Below are positions 9,188 to 18,040 of a DNA stretch of 33,292 nt, one piece after another. The notes under the pieces were generated by a model. It searched no databases. It was not told where the DNA came from and saw nothing but the letters and a program-made list of their open reading frames with translations. A program made the translations under genes and the position numbers. Position 1 is the first letter of the stretch. Each line of letters starts with the position of its first letter. The stretch is from Halomonas campaniensis (GTDB taxonomy: Bacteria; Pseudomonadota; Gammaproteobacteria; Pseudomonadales; Halomonadaceae): assembly GCF_002211105.1 (NCBI RefSeq), contig NZ_JPUA01000011.1, positions 1-33,292 on the forward strand. The letters run 5' to 3'.

Positions 9188-9847
9188 TTACTCGCTGGCT
9201 TGCCACTGATTAACGACCAGCGTAATGCGCACATCATCGTAATGCATGACCATGCGCCGTGGCAGCCATAAATCGTCGACTTTCTCCCAGTCGCGGTAGT
9301 CGATTTCCCAGCCGTCTTGGGCAAGATGGCTCGGGAAGCCCAGTTCGTCGGTTTCTAGCTGATAGCTGCCGGTATTGTCATTATCAGGGTCACCGGGCAG
9401 TCCGCGTACCCAGTTGGGCATAGCGGTGACGGGTAGCGACCAGCCCAACTGCTCTTCCATAAGCGCTTCTGGGGTTTCTGCCTCAAAGCGGCCGTCGCTA
9501 TTGGAGAGCGAAAAACGTCCCTCGCGACCTTCGAGCACGTTGCGTCCGCCACCAAATGGCCCACTAATCAGCATGCGGAAATAGTAAGGGGTTTGATTCC
9601 AATCCAGGTTGGCACTGACATTCTCTTCTGGTGTACGCAATCCGGCTTTGCCGACCAGTGTCCAGGTGTCGAATGCCTCTACCTCAGCTTGCTGGCGTTC
9701 CCACTGGCCTGCCTGGCGGCCGCCTTCATCCATAGGCGCCTGGGAAGCACACCCGGCGAGTAAGAGTAGCGTGAAACCGGCAAACCAGAGGCGCGAAGAG
9801 TGTCGTGTCCGTGGCCAGCGGCGGGAAGGGGACGTCAGTGTCAACAT
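9188..9847 (-). CDS. lolB: Outer-membrane lipoprotein insertion factor LolB
   Basis: LolB takes lipoproteins from periplasmic LolA and inserts them into the outer membrane. The 219-residue product has a basic N terminus, a hydrophobic stretch and a lipobox (LLLLAGC, Cys near residue 33), followed by the LolB fold with TWTLVGKAGLRTPEENVSAN, ISGPFGGG and a C-terminal RLTLVVNQW-like strand (VRITLVVNQWQ). GGAG lies about 9 nt before the ATG. The TPR lipoprotein gene is upstream and ispE downstream, the arrangement known from pseudomonads. Confidence 0.93.
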   Translation of the reverse strand: MLTLTSPSRRWPRTRHSSRLWFAGFTLLLLAGCASQAPMDEGGRQAGQWERQQAEVEAFDTWTLVGKAGLRTPEENVSANLDWNQTPYYFRMLISGPFGGGRNVLEGREGRFSLSNSDGRFEAETPEALMEEQLGWSLPVTAMPNWVRGLPGDPDNDNTGSYQLETDELGFPSHLAQDGWEIDYRDWEKVDDLWLPRRMVMHYDDVRITLVVNQWQASE

Positions 9848-9907
9848 AAACAGGCTCCATGTTAAGTAGTTACGGCGTAATGCGCTTAAAAAGTGTGGTT
9901 CGCAGAG

Positions 9908-11674
9908 TTAGGGTGTCTCTGGCGGCGTTAGTTCAGGGTAGCGTTCAAGCAGCTCGTCGATCAGCGGATGCTGACTCGTTCGCTGCATGATTTGCTGGAT
10001 CAGTCGCCGCGCCTCGTCATCACGCCCCAACGCTTTCAGCACTTCGGCGAGATGCGCGGCAACTTCCTGATCCGGTAGCTGTGAGTAAGCACTTTCAAGC
10101 CAGGGTAGCGCTTCTTCAGGCTGGCCCATTCGGAAGTAAACCCAGCCCATGCTGTCAAGTACGGCGGGGTTGTCCGGGTCGGCCTCGTAAGCGCGCTCAA
10201 TCAGCTCAAAGGCTTCCTGTAAACGTCCTGGCAAGTTAAGGTCGGCCAATGTATAGCCCAGCGCATTGAGCGCTTCAGCATTGTTAGGTTCAGTGCTCAA
10301 TATCTGGCGTAAATCCTGCTCCATTCCCGCAATATTGCCCGCTTCCCAGTGCCGCATGGCGCGCATATAAAGTAGCGATGCATCGTCAGGTGTACGGCTA
10401 ATCTCGCGGTCTAATAGCGCATCGGCGTCCGCAGGCTGATTTATTTCGTCCAGCAGCTGGACTTCGAGCATCACCAGCTCAGAAAAGTAGTTATCGAAGC
10501 GCATTCGCTCAATACGCAGGAAGGCACGAGCATCCAGTAGACGATCCTCCCCAATCAGCATCTGCGCTGCTGCCGCGCGAGCAGGTAAAAATTCACTGCC
10601 CTCGCTAACTTGGCGATAATAAAGCAGCGCATTATCGATATCGCCCTGCTCTTGAGTGATCGCGCCAAGTAGGTAATAGGCTAAATCCGGCACCTCGGGT
10701 TGGCCGATAAGCGGCTGCAACAAGCGTTGCGCGGGTTCGGGGTGGCCTTCCTCAAGATAGAGTTGGGCTAGCGATAAGCGCAGATTTTCATTGCCGCCAT
10801 GGCTCTCCAGCAGTGCATTGGTCTGCACTTCTGCAGCACTAATATTATTAAGGCGAATTTCCGCCTGGGCCAGCAACAGGATGAAGCGCACATCGTCAGG
10901 CGCAAGCTCCAGGCCCTGCTGGGCAGCGCGCTGAGCAGTGGGGTAGTCCTCAACTTCCAGCGCCAGGCGTGCTTTCACTAACCATAACGCAGCGGATTCT
11001 GGGTCGAGCACTTCGACTTGATCAAGCCGCCGCTGCGCGGGTGCGGTGTCGCCAAGGGTAGCCTCGATCAAAGCCGTGCCCAGCAGCACATCGCTATGGT
11101 GCGGCAACTGGTCAGCGTTAGGGCGAGCTAAATGCTCCTGCAACTGCTGAGCAATTAACCTCAATGGCGCCTCTTCTTCAGCCACGGCAATCTCGGCAAA
11201 GGCGGTGATATCGCCGTGGCCGCCCGCTTCGACGATATCCAGGCGCTGTTCGAGGCTGTCTAACCAATCGCCACGCTGCAGTGAGAAGGCCGCCAGCAAA
11301 CGATTAGGCGCTTCTGCCTGAGGGTCAAGCTCTCGCCAGCGTAGTGCAGAAGCCTCTATTAATGCTGCTTCATCGCCAAAGCGCGCCGCAAAGGTGGCAC
11401 GTTCAGCCAGCGCTGGCTCGCGGTAGCGCTTAGCCGCCTCCAGGTAGCCCTGGCTTGCGTAACGATAGTCGCCGCGCTGGCCCGCAAGCTCGGCGCCGAG
11501 TAGCGTGCTTAGCCCACTAGCATCAAGCCCACGAGTGATTGGCGGCGCATTGTGCATCGGATCGTCGCCCCAGGTGCCGAGAGGCCCATCCTGTGGGCTG
11601 GGTGTTGATTGGCAGCCACTCAGCAGTAGAGCCGCAGAGGCAGCCACGGGTAGTAGTATTGAATGCCGTAACAT
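9908..11674 (-). CDS. TPR-repeat outer-membrane-type lipoprotein
   Basis: This gene encodes a lipoprotein made mostly of tetratricopeptide repeats. From the ATG at 11674 the product is 588 residues and starts with a clear lipoprotein signal (MLRHSILLPVAASAALLLSG, Cys21). The frame is open to 11806, but the extra 44 residues would bury the signal peptide, so I reject that start. About ten TPR-like helical pairs fill the rest, for example AQRAAQQGLELAPDDVRFIL and AVLDSMGWVYFRMGQPEEAL. TPR lipoproteins usually act as assembly scaffolds; the partner is unknown. It sits at the position of the PA4667-type gene, divergent from hemA and upstream of lolB. Confidence 0.88.
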   Translation of the reverse strand: MLRHSILLPVAASAALLLSGCQSTPSPQDGPLGTWGDDPMHNAPPITRGLDASGLSTLLGAELAGQRGDYRYASQGYLEAAKRYREPALAERATFAARFGDEAALIEASALRWRELDPQAEAPNRLLAAFSLQRGDWLDSLEQRLDIVEAGGHGDITAFAEIAVAEEEAPLRLIAQQLQEHLARPNADQLPHHSDVLLGTALIEATLGDTAPAQRRLDQVEVLDPESAALWLVKARLALEVEDYPTAQRAAQQGLELAPDDVRFILLLAQAEIRLNNISAAEVQTNALLESHGGNENLRLSLAQLYLEEGHPEPAQRLLQPLIGQPEVPDLAYYLLGAITQEQGDIDNALLYYRQVSEGSEFLPARAAAAQMLIGEDRLLDARAFLRIERMRFDNYFSELVMLEVQLLDEINQPADADALLDREISRTPDDASLLYMRAMRHWEAGNIAGMEQDLRQILSTEPNNAEALNALGYTLADLNLPGRLQEAFELIERAYEADPDNPAVLDSMGWVYFRMGQPEEALPWLESAYSQLPDQEVAAHLAEVLKALGRDDEARRLIQQIMQRTSQHPLIDELLERYPELTPPETP

Positions 11675-12017
11675 AGCGCTCACTAATGAGAAGCCCGAAC
11701 AGGTGGAGCCCATTAATACAGGGCCCGATAATGAAAAGCGAGGTCGCATGCGTCTCTCGATTAAGTGGCCGAATGCCCAGCATAGCGGCTTGCCTGCCTG
11801 CGGCAAAGTGGTGTGGGCCAGATGATAGCCTGCTGTGATAGAATGTTCCTCCTTGAAAAAGTGGTCAGCAAACTTTATGCCTACTTATGACAGATTATTG
11901 TAGGCAGCGCTTGAACCACGCAAAAGACTTGTTTTAGCAAGCCCTAACCGATGGCGCAGCTGCTTATCTCAAGAGCGGCTGACAAAAGTCCGACACACTA
12001 GCGAAGACGCATAACGC

Positions 12018-13331
12018 ATGACGCTTCTTGCCCTGGGAATAAATCATCGTACCGCCAGCGTGGCCGTGCGTGAGCAGGTGGCTTTTACGCCAACGCAGCT
12101 TGAAACGGCGTTGGCAGAGTTGCGCGACCTGCCACAAGTTAGTGAAGCGGCGGTGCTCTCTACCTGCAACCGCACGGAACTTTACTGTGTCACGGATGCG
12201 GCTGGCGAACAGGCAGTACTCAATTGGCTCGGACGCTTTCATAACTTACGCGTCGATGAGCTGACGCGCTGTGCCTACCACTATTTGGACAACGATGCAG
12301 CGCGCCATTTAATGCGCGTAGCGGTTGGCCTGGATTCTATGGTGCTGGGCGAACCGCAGATACTGGGCCAGTTGAAAGATGCCTATCAGCAGGCGCGCCA
12401 ATCCAAGGGGTTGGGCGGCGAGCTTGAACGTCTGTTCCAACACACCTTTGCAGTGGCCAAGCAAGTGCGTACCGAAACAGGCATCGGTAAAAACCCTGTT
12501 TCAGTGGCCTACGCTGCGGTCAGTATGGCCAGCCGCATTTTTGACGATTTTAGCCGTTCACGGGCGCTGCTCATTGGCGCCGGTGAAACCATCGAATTGG
12601 TCGCTCGCCATTTGCACGAAGCGGGCGTTCGCCAGCTGACTGTCGCCAACCGAACTCGTGAACGGGCTGAACTAGTGGCAGGCCCCTTAGAGGGAACGGC
12701 GATTACCCTGCAAGAGATTCCTGACGCCCTTGAACACGCCGATATTGTGATCTCTTCCACCGCCTCACCTTTACCCATACTTGGCAAAGGCATGGTGGAG
12801 CGCGCACTTAAAAAGCGCCGACATCGACCAGTATTTATGGTCGACATCGCCGTGCCTCGGGATATTGAGCCCGAAGTGGGCGAATTGGCCGATGTGTTTC
12901 TCTATACCGTGGACGATTTGGAGGAGGTAATCCAGGAAAATCGTCGCCACCGCCAGGTGGCGGCTGATCAGGCCGAGTCGTTGATTGAACACGGGGTGGG
13001 GAGTTGGCAGCACGAGCGGCGTATTCGTAATGGCGGTGATCTGATTCGCGACTACCGCCAGCATGGCGAAGCGCTGCGCGATCTTTCCCGCGACCAAGCG
13101 CTGGAACGGCTGGCGCGGGGTGAAGACCCTGCCAAGGTCATTGAACGCTTGGCCCACCAACTGACCAACCGTTTGCTCCACCAGCCTACCCAGGCGATAC
13201 GGGATGCGGCGTCTGAAGAGCAGCACGACTTGCTGAATGCCGCTCCACGCCTGCTGTTGCCTATAAAACCTGCATTCGAGACCACGCCTGCGACCACGGT
13301 TAACCGCCAGAAGGATGATACGCCCGCATGA
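12018..13331 (+). CDS. hemA: Glutamyl-tRNA reductase
   Basis: The 437-residue enzyme reduces glutamyl-tRNA with NADPH to glutamate-1-semialdehyde, the committed step of C5 heme biosynthesis. The N terminus [20 protein letters not shown] and the catalytic Cys motif [10 protein letters not shown] (Cys50) are typical. The NADPH-binding region contains [17 protein letters not shown], and a C-terminal helical dimerisation domain follows. The stop overlaps the prfA start by 4 bases (ATGA), so translation is probably coupled. It is divergent from the TPR lipoprotein gene. Confidence 0.97.
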   Translation: MTLLALGINHRTASVAVREQVAFTPTQLETALAELRDLPQVSEAAVLSTCNRTELYCVTDAAGEQAVLNWLGRFHNLRVDELTRCAYHYLDNDAARHLMRVAVGLDSMVLGEPQILGQLKDAYQQARQSKGLGGELERLFQHTFAVAKQVRTETGIGKNPVSVAYAAVSMASRIFDDFSRSRALLIGAGETIELVARHLHEAGVRQLTVANRTRERAELVAGPLEGTAITLQEIPDALEHADIVISSTASPLPILGKGMVERALKKRRHRPVFMVDIAVPRDIEPEVGELADVFLYTVDDLEEVIQENRRHRQVAADQAESLIEHGVGSWQHERRIRNGGDLIRDYRQHGEALRDLSRDQALERLARGEDPAKVIERLAHQLTNRLLHQPTQAIRDAASEEQHDLLNAAPRLLLPIKPAFETTPATTVNRQKDDTPA

Positions 13332-14416
13332 AAGAGACGCTACGCCAACGCTTAGACAGCTTCACCGAACGCTTTGAAGAGCTGGCGATGCTGCTATCGG
13401 ATCCCGAAGTGATCAATAACCAGCAGCGCTTTCGCGACTACTCTCGTGAATATGCTGAGTTAGAGGAGCTGGTGGCTGCCTGGCAGCGCTACCGTGATAT
13501 CGAAACCAATATGCACGAAGCCGAGCAGCTCAGCCGTGATAGCGACGCTGACATGCGCGAGTTGGCGGAGATGGAGTTAAGCGAAGGGCGTGAGCGCTTA
13601 GCCGAACTGGATCTCGAATTGAAGCGCCTACTGGTGCCGAAAGACCCCGACGATGGCCGTGGGGTGTTTCTGGAAGTGCGTGCGGGTACGGGCGGTGACG
13701 AGGCGGCTATTTTTGCCGGTGATCTGTTTCGCATGTACTCACGCTATGCGGAAAAACGCGGTTGGCGGGTCGAGGTGGTGAGTGCCAGCCACGGGGAGCA
13801 GGGGGGCTACAAAGAGATTATTTCCCGGGTGAAAGGCGAGGGTGTGTACGCCCAGCTAAAATTTGAATCCGGCGCTCATCGTGTGCAGCGGGTACCGGCG
13901 ACCGAATCTCAGGGCCGCATTCACACTTCTGCCTGCACCGTTGCGGTAATGCCTGAAGTGGATGACGTTGGCGATATCGATATTAACCCTTCGGATCTGC
14001 GCGTGGACACCTACCGCTCCAGCGGTGCCGGTGGTCAGCACGTTAACACTACCGACTCGGCAATCCGCATTACCCACCTGCCCACTGGTGTGGTGGTGGA
14101 GTGTCAGGAAGAGCGCAGCCAGCATAAAAACCGTGCCAAGGCGATGTCGCTGCTGGCCGCTAAGTTGAAGCGTAACGCCGTCGATAGCCAGCGTCAGACG
14201 CAAGCGGACGCACGCCGTTCGCTAGTGGGCTCTGGGGATCGCAGTGAGCGCATTCGAACCTATAATTTCCCCCAGGGGCGGATTACCGACCACCGTATTA
14301 ATTTGACGCTTTATAAACTCAACGAAGTGGTCAGCGGTGAGCAGTTGGATGATGTGATTAGCCCGCTGATTCATGAGTATCAGGCGGAGCAACTTTCAGC
14401 CCTTCAGGACGCCTGA
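13328..14416 (+). CDS. prfA: Peptide chain release factor 1
   Basis: RF1 recognises UAA and UAG stop codons and triggers peptide release. The 362-residue protein has the stop-codon reading PxT-type motif [14 protein letters not shown] (PAT at 190-192) and the peptidyl-transferase-centre loop [10 protein letters not shown] with Q237, the residue methylated by PrmC. It overlaps hemA by 4 bases and prmC by 1 base, forming a hemA-prfA-prmC operon in which the factor and its modifier are made together. Confidence 0.98.
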   Translation: MKETLRQRLDSFTERFEELAMLLSDPEVINNQQRFRDYSREYAELEELVAAWQRYRDIETNMHEAEQLSRDSDADMRELAEMELSEGRERLAELDLELKRLLVPKDPDDGRGVFLEVRAGTGGDEAAIFAGDLFRMYSRYAEKRGWRVEVVSASHGEQGGYKEIISRVKGEGVYAQLKFESGAHRVQRVPATESQGRIHTSACTVAVMPEVDDVGDIDINPSDLRVDTYRSSGAGGQHVNTTDSAIRITHLPTGVVVECQEERSQHKNRAKAMSLLAAKLKRNAVDSQRQTQADARRSLVGSGDRSERIRTYNFPQGRITDHRINLTLYKLNEVVSGEQLDDVISPLIHEYQAEQLSALQDA

Positions 14417-15264
14417 TGTCCCTTGATGCGTTGCTTCAACAGGCTGCCCAGCGCTTGCAGAGGGCGGGTTCCAGCTCGCCACGTGTCGACGCTGAAGTGT
14501 TGTTATGCCACGTGCTCGGGCGTGACCGCACCTGGCTCTACACCTGGGGTGATAAAATGTGCTCCTTATGGGAACAGGCCCGTTTTGAGGCACTTGTTGC
14601 GGCACGTGCCCAAGGCACCCCGGTTGCCTACCTTACCGGCGAGCGCGAGTTTTGGGGGCTGCGCCTAGCGACTTCTCCCGACACTCTGATCCCCCGGCCT
14701 GATACTGAAACCCTCGTAGAGCTTGCGCTTAGTAGTGTGAACCAGCCTACAGGCAGGATGCTCGATCTTGGTACGGGCACTGGCGCCATTGCCCTGGCAT
14801 TTGCCAGTGAGCAGCCCGACTGGCAAGTACTTGGCGTGGATCTGCGCTTTGAGGCGGTCGCGTTGGCAAACCAGAACGCGCACTCGTTAGGCATTACTAA
14901 TGCTAGGTTTTTACAGAGTGATTGGTTTGCTGTACTAGAAAGCTATGATGAAGTCGGGACGCTTTTCGATATTATCGTCAGTAACCCTCCTTATATTGCT
15001 GCCGATGATCCTCATCTAGCCGAAGGTGATGTGCGTTTTGAGCCACGCTCAGCGCTTGTCGCTGACGCTTGCGGCATGGCCGATTTGCTGCATTTGGTAA
15101 ACACCGCGCAGCGCTATCTAACGGCGTCAGGTTGGTTACTGCTTGAGCATGGCTATCAACAGGCCGACGTGGTGCGCGAGGCGCTTGAGCGCGCTGGCTA
15201 TCAAAACGTTGAAAGTGTTCGTGACCTGGGGGGGCATGAACGGGTTACCCTAGGCCACCTTTAA
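14416..15264 (+). CDS. prmC: Release factor glutamine methyltransferase
   Basis: PrmC (HemK) methylates the GGQ glutamine of RF1 and RF2 using SAM. The 282-residue protein has an N-terminal helical substrate domain, the SAM-binding motif MLDLGTGTGAIALAFA and the catalytic SNPPYI motif. The start TGATG overlaps the prfA stop by one base. It directly follows its substrate gene prfA. Confidence 0.97.
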   Translation: MSLDALLQQAAQRLQRAGSSSPRVDAEVLLCHVLGRDRTWLYTWGDKMCSLWEQARFEALVAARAQGTPVAYLTGEREFWGLRLATSPDTLIPRPDTETLVELALSSVNQPTGRMLDLGTGTGAIALAFASEQPDWQVLGVDLRFEAVALANQNAHSLGITNARFLQSDWFAVLESYDEVGTLFDIIVSNPPYIAADDPHLAEGDVRFEPRSALVADACGMADLLHLVNTAQRYLTASGWLLLEHGYQQADVVREALERAGYQNVESVRDLGGHERVTLGHL

Positions 15265-15297
15265 TAACTGCCTGATTCATCAGTATTGGATCCTGCC

Positions 15298-15798
15298 ATG
15301 AAGCCAAAAAATAGAACGCTGGACCGTATCGACCTTAAAATCCTGCGCTGTTTGCAGGAGAATGCGCGTATTTCATACGTTGATTTAGCTGCTGAAGTGG
15401 GCTTATCCACAACCCCTTGCCTTGAGCGCGTTAAGCGTTTGGAGAAAGCGGGTATTATTCGTGGTTACCAAGCCATCCTTGACCCGCGGGCTCTGAAGGC
15501 CAATTTATTAGTCTTTGTCGAGATCAGCTTGGAAACGCAGTCGCCTGCGGTCTTTGATGAGTTTCGCCGTGCTGTCGAGAAGCTGCCGCAGATTCAGGAG
15601 TGCCACCTCGTCTCGGGTCAGTTCGACTACATCTTGAAGTGCCGCATTCCCGAAATGGCTGCTTACCGTCAACTATTAGGCGATGTGGTGTTAACGCTAC
15701 CGGGCGTAAAAGAGTCAAAAAGCTACGTGGTGATGGAAGAGGTGAAAGAGAGCTTCAATTTACACATCCCCGCCTTCGAGGAATTTGAGGATAAGTAA
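15298..15798 (+). CDS. lrp: Leucine-responsive regulatory protein (Lrp/AsnC family)
   Basis: This 166-residue regulator closely resembles E. coli Lrp: LDRIDLKILRCLQENARIS, VGLSTTPCLERVKRLEKAGI (helix-turn-helix) and the RAM domain with IQECHLVSGQFDYILK and YVVMEEVKES. It is expected to form octamers and sense leucine or other amino acids. The frame is open from a TTG at 15286, but the ATG at 15298 fits the family and has GGA 7 nt ahead. A small dyad CTGATTCATCAG (15272-15283) sits just upstream and could be an autoregulatory site. The moeB start is 4 nt past the stop, so the two genes look coupled. Confidence 0.93.
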   Translation: MKPKNRTLDRIDLKILRCLQENARISYVDLAAEVGLSTTPCLERVKRLEKAGIIRGYQAILDPRALKANLLVFVEISLETQSPAVFDEFRRAVEKLPQIQECHLVSGQFDYILKCRIPEMAAYRQLLGDVVLTLPGVKESKSYVVMEEVKESFNLHIPAFEEFEDK

Positions 15799-15802
15799 GC
15801 CG

Positions 15803-16558
15803 ATGATGGATGACCAGGCGCTGTTGCGCTATAGCCGCCAAATCATGCTGCCCGAAGTGGATATCGAGGGGCAGGAGCGCCTGCAGTCTGCTCATGCAGT
15901 GATTATTGGGGCTGGTGGCTTGGGCTCTCCGGCAGCGCTCTATTTAGCTGCCGCGGGGGTAGGGCGCATTACCATCGCTGATGCCGATCACGTCGAGCTT
16001 TCCAATCTTCAACGTCAAATTGCCCACCAGCACGCCAGTATTGGTTTGAATAAAGCGCACTCTGCCCAGGCCAGCATGCAGGCACTCAATCCTCACTGCC
16101 ACGTGATTGCATTAGATCAGCATGTGGCGGGCGAACCGCTGGAGCGCTTAGTCGCTTCGGCGGATGTGGTGCTCGACTGTACTGATCGTTTCTCAAGTCG
16201 CTATGCGGTGAATGCCGCCTCACAAAAGACCGGAGTACCGTTGGTATCTGGGGCAGCGATCCGCTTTACAGGTCAACTGGCGGTATTTGATCCCCGCGAC
16301 GTAACTTGCCCCTGCTACGCCTGCCTCTATCCACCCGATGACAGCGGAGACGAAGCGCTTAGCTGTGCAGAGAGTGGGGTAATGGCGCCACTGGTGGGCT
16401 TAATCGGCTGCTTTCAGGCGGTAGAAGCCTTCAAACTGATTAGTGGCGCAGGTTCTGCCCATCAGGGGCTCTCCACCTTTGATGGCTTAAGCGGGCAGTG
16501 GCGGCACTTTCAAGTACCCCGCGATCCCGCTTGTCCGGTGTGCGCTCAGCGTCATTGA
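15803..16558 (+). CDS. moeB: Molybdopterin-synthase adenylyltransferase (MoeB/ThiF/HesA family)
   Basis: MoeB adenylates the C-terminal glycine of MoaD for sulfur transfer in molybdopterin synthesis. Visible are LLRYSRQIMLPEVDIEGQE, the nucleotide-binding loop VIIGAGGLGSPAALYLAAAG, the E1-like LSNLQRQI segment, and two zinc Cys pairs, CYAC and CPVC near the C terminus. A TTG at 15785 would overlap lrp; the ATG at 15803 gives 251 residues and is preferred. Its position next to prmC favours moeB, but ThiF-type proteins look similar and no moaD or thiS is in the window. Confidence 0.85.
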   Translation: MMDDQALLRYSRQIMLPEVDIEGQERLQSAHAVIIGAGGLGSPAALYLAAAGVGRITIADADHVELSNLQRQIAHQHASIGLNKAHSAQASMQALNPHCHVIALDQHVAGEPLERLVASADVVLDCTDRFSSRYAVNAASQKTGVPLVSGAAIRFTGQLAVFDPRDVTCPCYACLYPPDDSGDEALSCAESGVMAPLVGLIGCFQAVEAFKLISGAGSAHQGLSTFDGLSGQWRHFQVPRDPACPVCAQRH

Positions 16559-16574
16559 TGCTGCTGGCAGCGCC

Positions 16575-17171
16575 TTAATCGTTTGCTTTTGCTTCCGTTG
16601 TCTCTTGTTCCGCTGGGTCGGCACTAAGGGTTGCACGTTTATCGACGGTTGTCTTGGGCGCGTTAGCGCCTGAGGCGCTGTTCAGTGCAGCCGTTTTGGT
16701 TGTGCTTTCAGTGGCGTCGTTAAAGGCCCTTTTCAGCATTTCGTTGTCGGGATCCATATCGATGCTGCCATGGAAAACACTGCCATCTTCCAATACCAGA
16801 CAAGGAGCAACAATAGTGCCTGAGACCTGGGCACCTTTGTGGATCGTCGCGCGGTGCAATACCACTAAGTTGCCAATGACTTCACCGGATACATGTAGGG
16901 TGTGGGCGAATACATCGCCATTGATATACCCATTGGCACCTAGGGTAACGGTATGCTGTTTACAAGTGATAACGCCGCTGACGCGCCCCTCTACCGTCAA
17001 ATCTTCATCGCTATTAATATCCCCCTCCACTTGTGTATGCCCCCCAATTACGGAGAGGCTTGGACGCGCACTGCTGGTCGCGGTGCTGGGCATTGCTGAT
17101 GAGCGCGTATCAGGTGCTATTGGCGTCGCGGCCTTGTTTTCAGGCGGGGCATTCTTGGCTTTGTTAAACAT
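16575..17171 (-). CDS. Bactofilin (soluble, polymer-forming cytoskeletal protein)
   Basis: Bactofilins self-assemble into nucleotide-free filaments that localise cell-wall, polarity or motility factors. The bactofilin beta-helix covers about residues 38-140 (VIGGHTQVEGDINSDEDLTV, GEVIGNLVVLHRATIHKGAQ), with repeated G-x-V-x-G steps. The flanking tails are Pro/Ala/Thr-rich and disordered-looking, as in the family. The ATG at 17171 has AGGAG 7 nt upstream and gives 198 residues; the frame extends to 17228 without such support. It is divergent from a second, membrane-anchored bactofilin and convergent with moeB (16-nt gap). Confidence 0.88.
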   Translation of the reverse strand: MFNKAKNAPPENKAATPIAPDTRSSAMPSTATSSARPSLSVIGGHTQVEGDINSDEDLTVEGRVSGVITCKQHTVTLGANGYINGDVFAHTLHVSGEVIGNLVVLHRATIHKGAQVSGTIVAPCLVLEDGSVFHGSIDMDPDNEMLKRAFNDATESTTKTAALNSASGANAPKTTVDKRATLSADPAEQETTEAKAND

Positions 17172-17278
17172 AGGGTGACTCCTAGTGAACGACGCCAGAG
17201 CGCCTTTGGGGTACATGGTAATGAGCATTAAATACCTTAATCGGCTTGGGGATGTCTTAAAGCCTGGAGTTAAGCCAA

Positions 17279-17296
17279 GTGAATGGGCTTATTCAC
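17279..17296. promoter_or_regulatory. 18-bp dyad between the divergent bactofilins
   Basis: GTGAAT and ATTCAC form a perfect 6-bp inverted repeat separated by GGGCTT, in the shared promoter region of the two bactofilin genes. It could be an operator that coordinates them. It is short enough to occur by chance. Confidence 0.3.
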
Positions 17297-17365
17297 GCCG
17301 CCGCAATATAACAGAACGAGTATAACGTTAGCTGGGGCAACTACATCTAAAGCGGCAGGAAGGGT

Positions 17366-17935
17366 ATGGGCATTCAAGTATGGTTTATTGTGCTGGGCGT
17401 TGGCGTAATGACGCTGATCGTATGGGATGGCAAGCGACGTAAGCTAAAGCAGCGCTCCTCAAGTGCGGCTGGTATAACGCCAAAAAAACAGGCAGTCGAG
17501 GCTGCGCCCATCTCCAATCAACCCGCTGAACCGATCTCACCACCCCAAGCAAATGCCTCCACTGTGTCGACTCCCAACATAGAGGGTCTAACGGGGGGCA
17601 GTCGCATTGGTTCAGCCACCCACATTCTAGGCAAAGTGATCGCTGATGAGCCTGTACTTATTAAAGGCCGCTTAGAGGGTACGCTCATCGCGCCAAATCA
17701 CCCTGTCTCTGTGACCGCCTCTGGCCACGTAGCGTCTTATATTGAGGGGAGTTGTGTCGATATTGACGGGCATATGGTGGGTACGCTTAAAGCCAATACC
17801 AAGGCCACGTTGCTATCGCGGGCGCGTTTGCAGGGGGTGGTTGAGGCTCCTCGCTTGGAGTGCATGGCAGGGGCTTGGCTTCAGATAGATGTGGCGCAGT
17901 CTGCCAACCGCCAAAGGGTTGCCATGGTATCGTAA
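17366..17935 (+). CDS. Membrane-anchored bactofilin-domain protein
   Basis: The 189-residue product begins with a single membrane helix (residues about 4-20, WFIVLGVGVMTLIVW) directly followed by DGKRRKLKQR, then a Pro/Gln-rich linker (about 35-75) and a bactofilin-type beta-helix at about 79-175 (GSRIGSATHILGKVIADEPV, GRLEGTLIAP). The order N-out helix, basic patch, P/Q linker resembles the N terminus of the division protein ZipA, with the C-terminal FtsZ-binding domain replaced. AGGA is placed about 5 nt before the ATG. It probably tethers bactofilin filaments to the inner membrane; a division role is only a guess. Confidence 0.8.
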   Translation: MGIQVWFIVLGVGVMTLIVWDGKRRKLKQRSSSAAGITPKKQAVEAAPISNQPAEPISPPQANASTVSTPNIEGLTGGSRIGSATHILGKVIADEPVLIKGRLEGTLIAPNHPVSVTASGHVASYIEGSCVDIDGHMVGTLKANTKATLLSRARLQGVVEAPRLECMAGAWLQIDVAQSANRQRVAMVS

Positions 17936-17977
17936 AGGCCATGTTAGGACGGCATCTAAATTCACCCTATAGCATTT

Positions 17978-18002
17978 TAGATTATTTTATATTGGCCGAT
18001 AT
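17978..18002 (+). promoter_or_regulatory. Possible sigma-28 (FliA) promoter of the chemoreceptor
   Basis: GCCGATAT at 17995-18002 matches the FliA -10 consensus GCCGATAA at 7 of 8 bases and lies about 40 nt before the receptor ATG. The -35 side is poor: TAGA at 17978-17981 is 13 rather than 15 nt away. Chemoreceptors are often FliA-controlled, so the site is plausible. Confidence 0.4.
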
Positions 18003-18040
18003 GATATTGAATAAACTATAAATATTAAGGAATAAACCGA

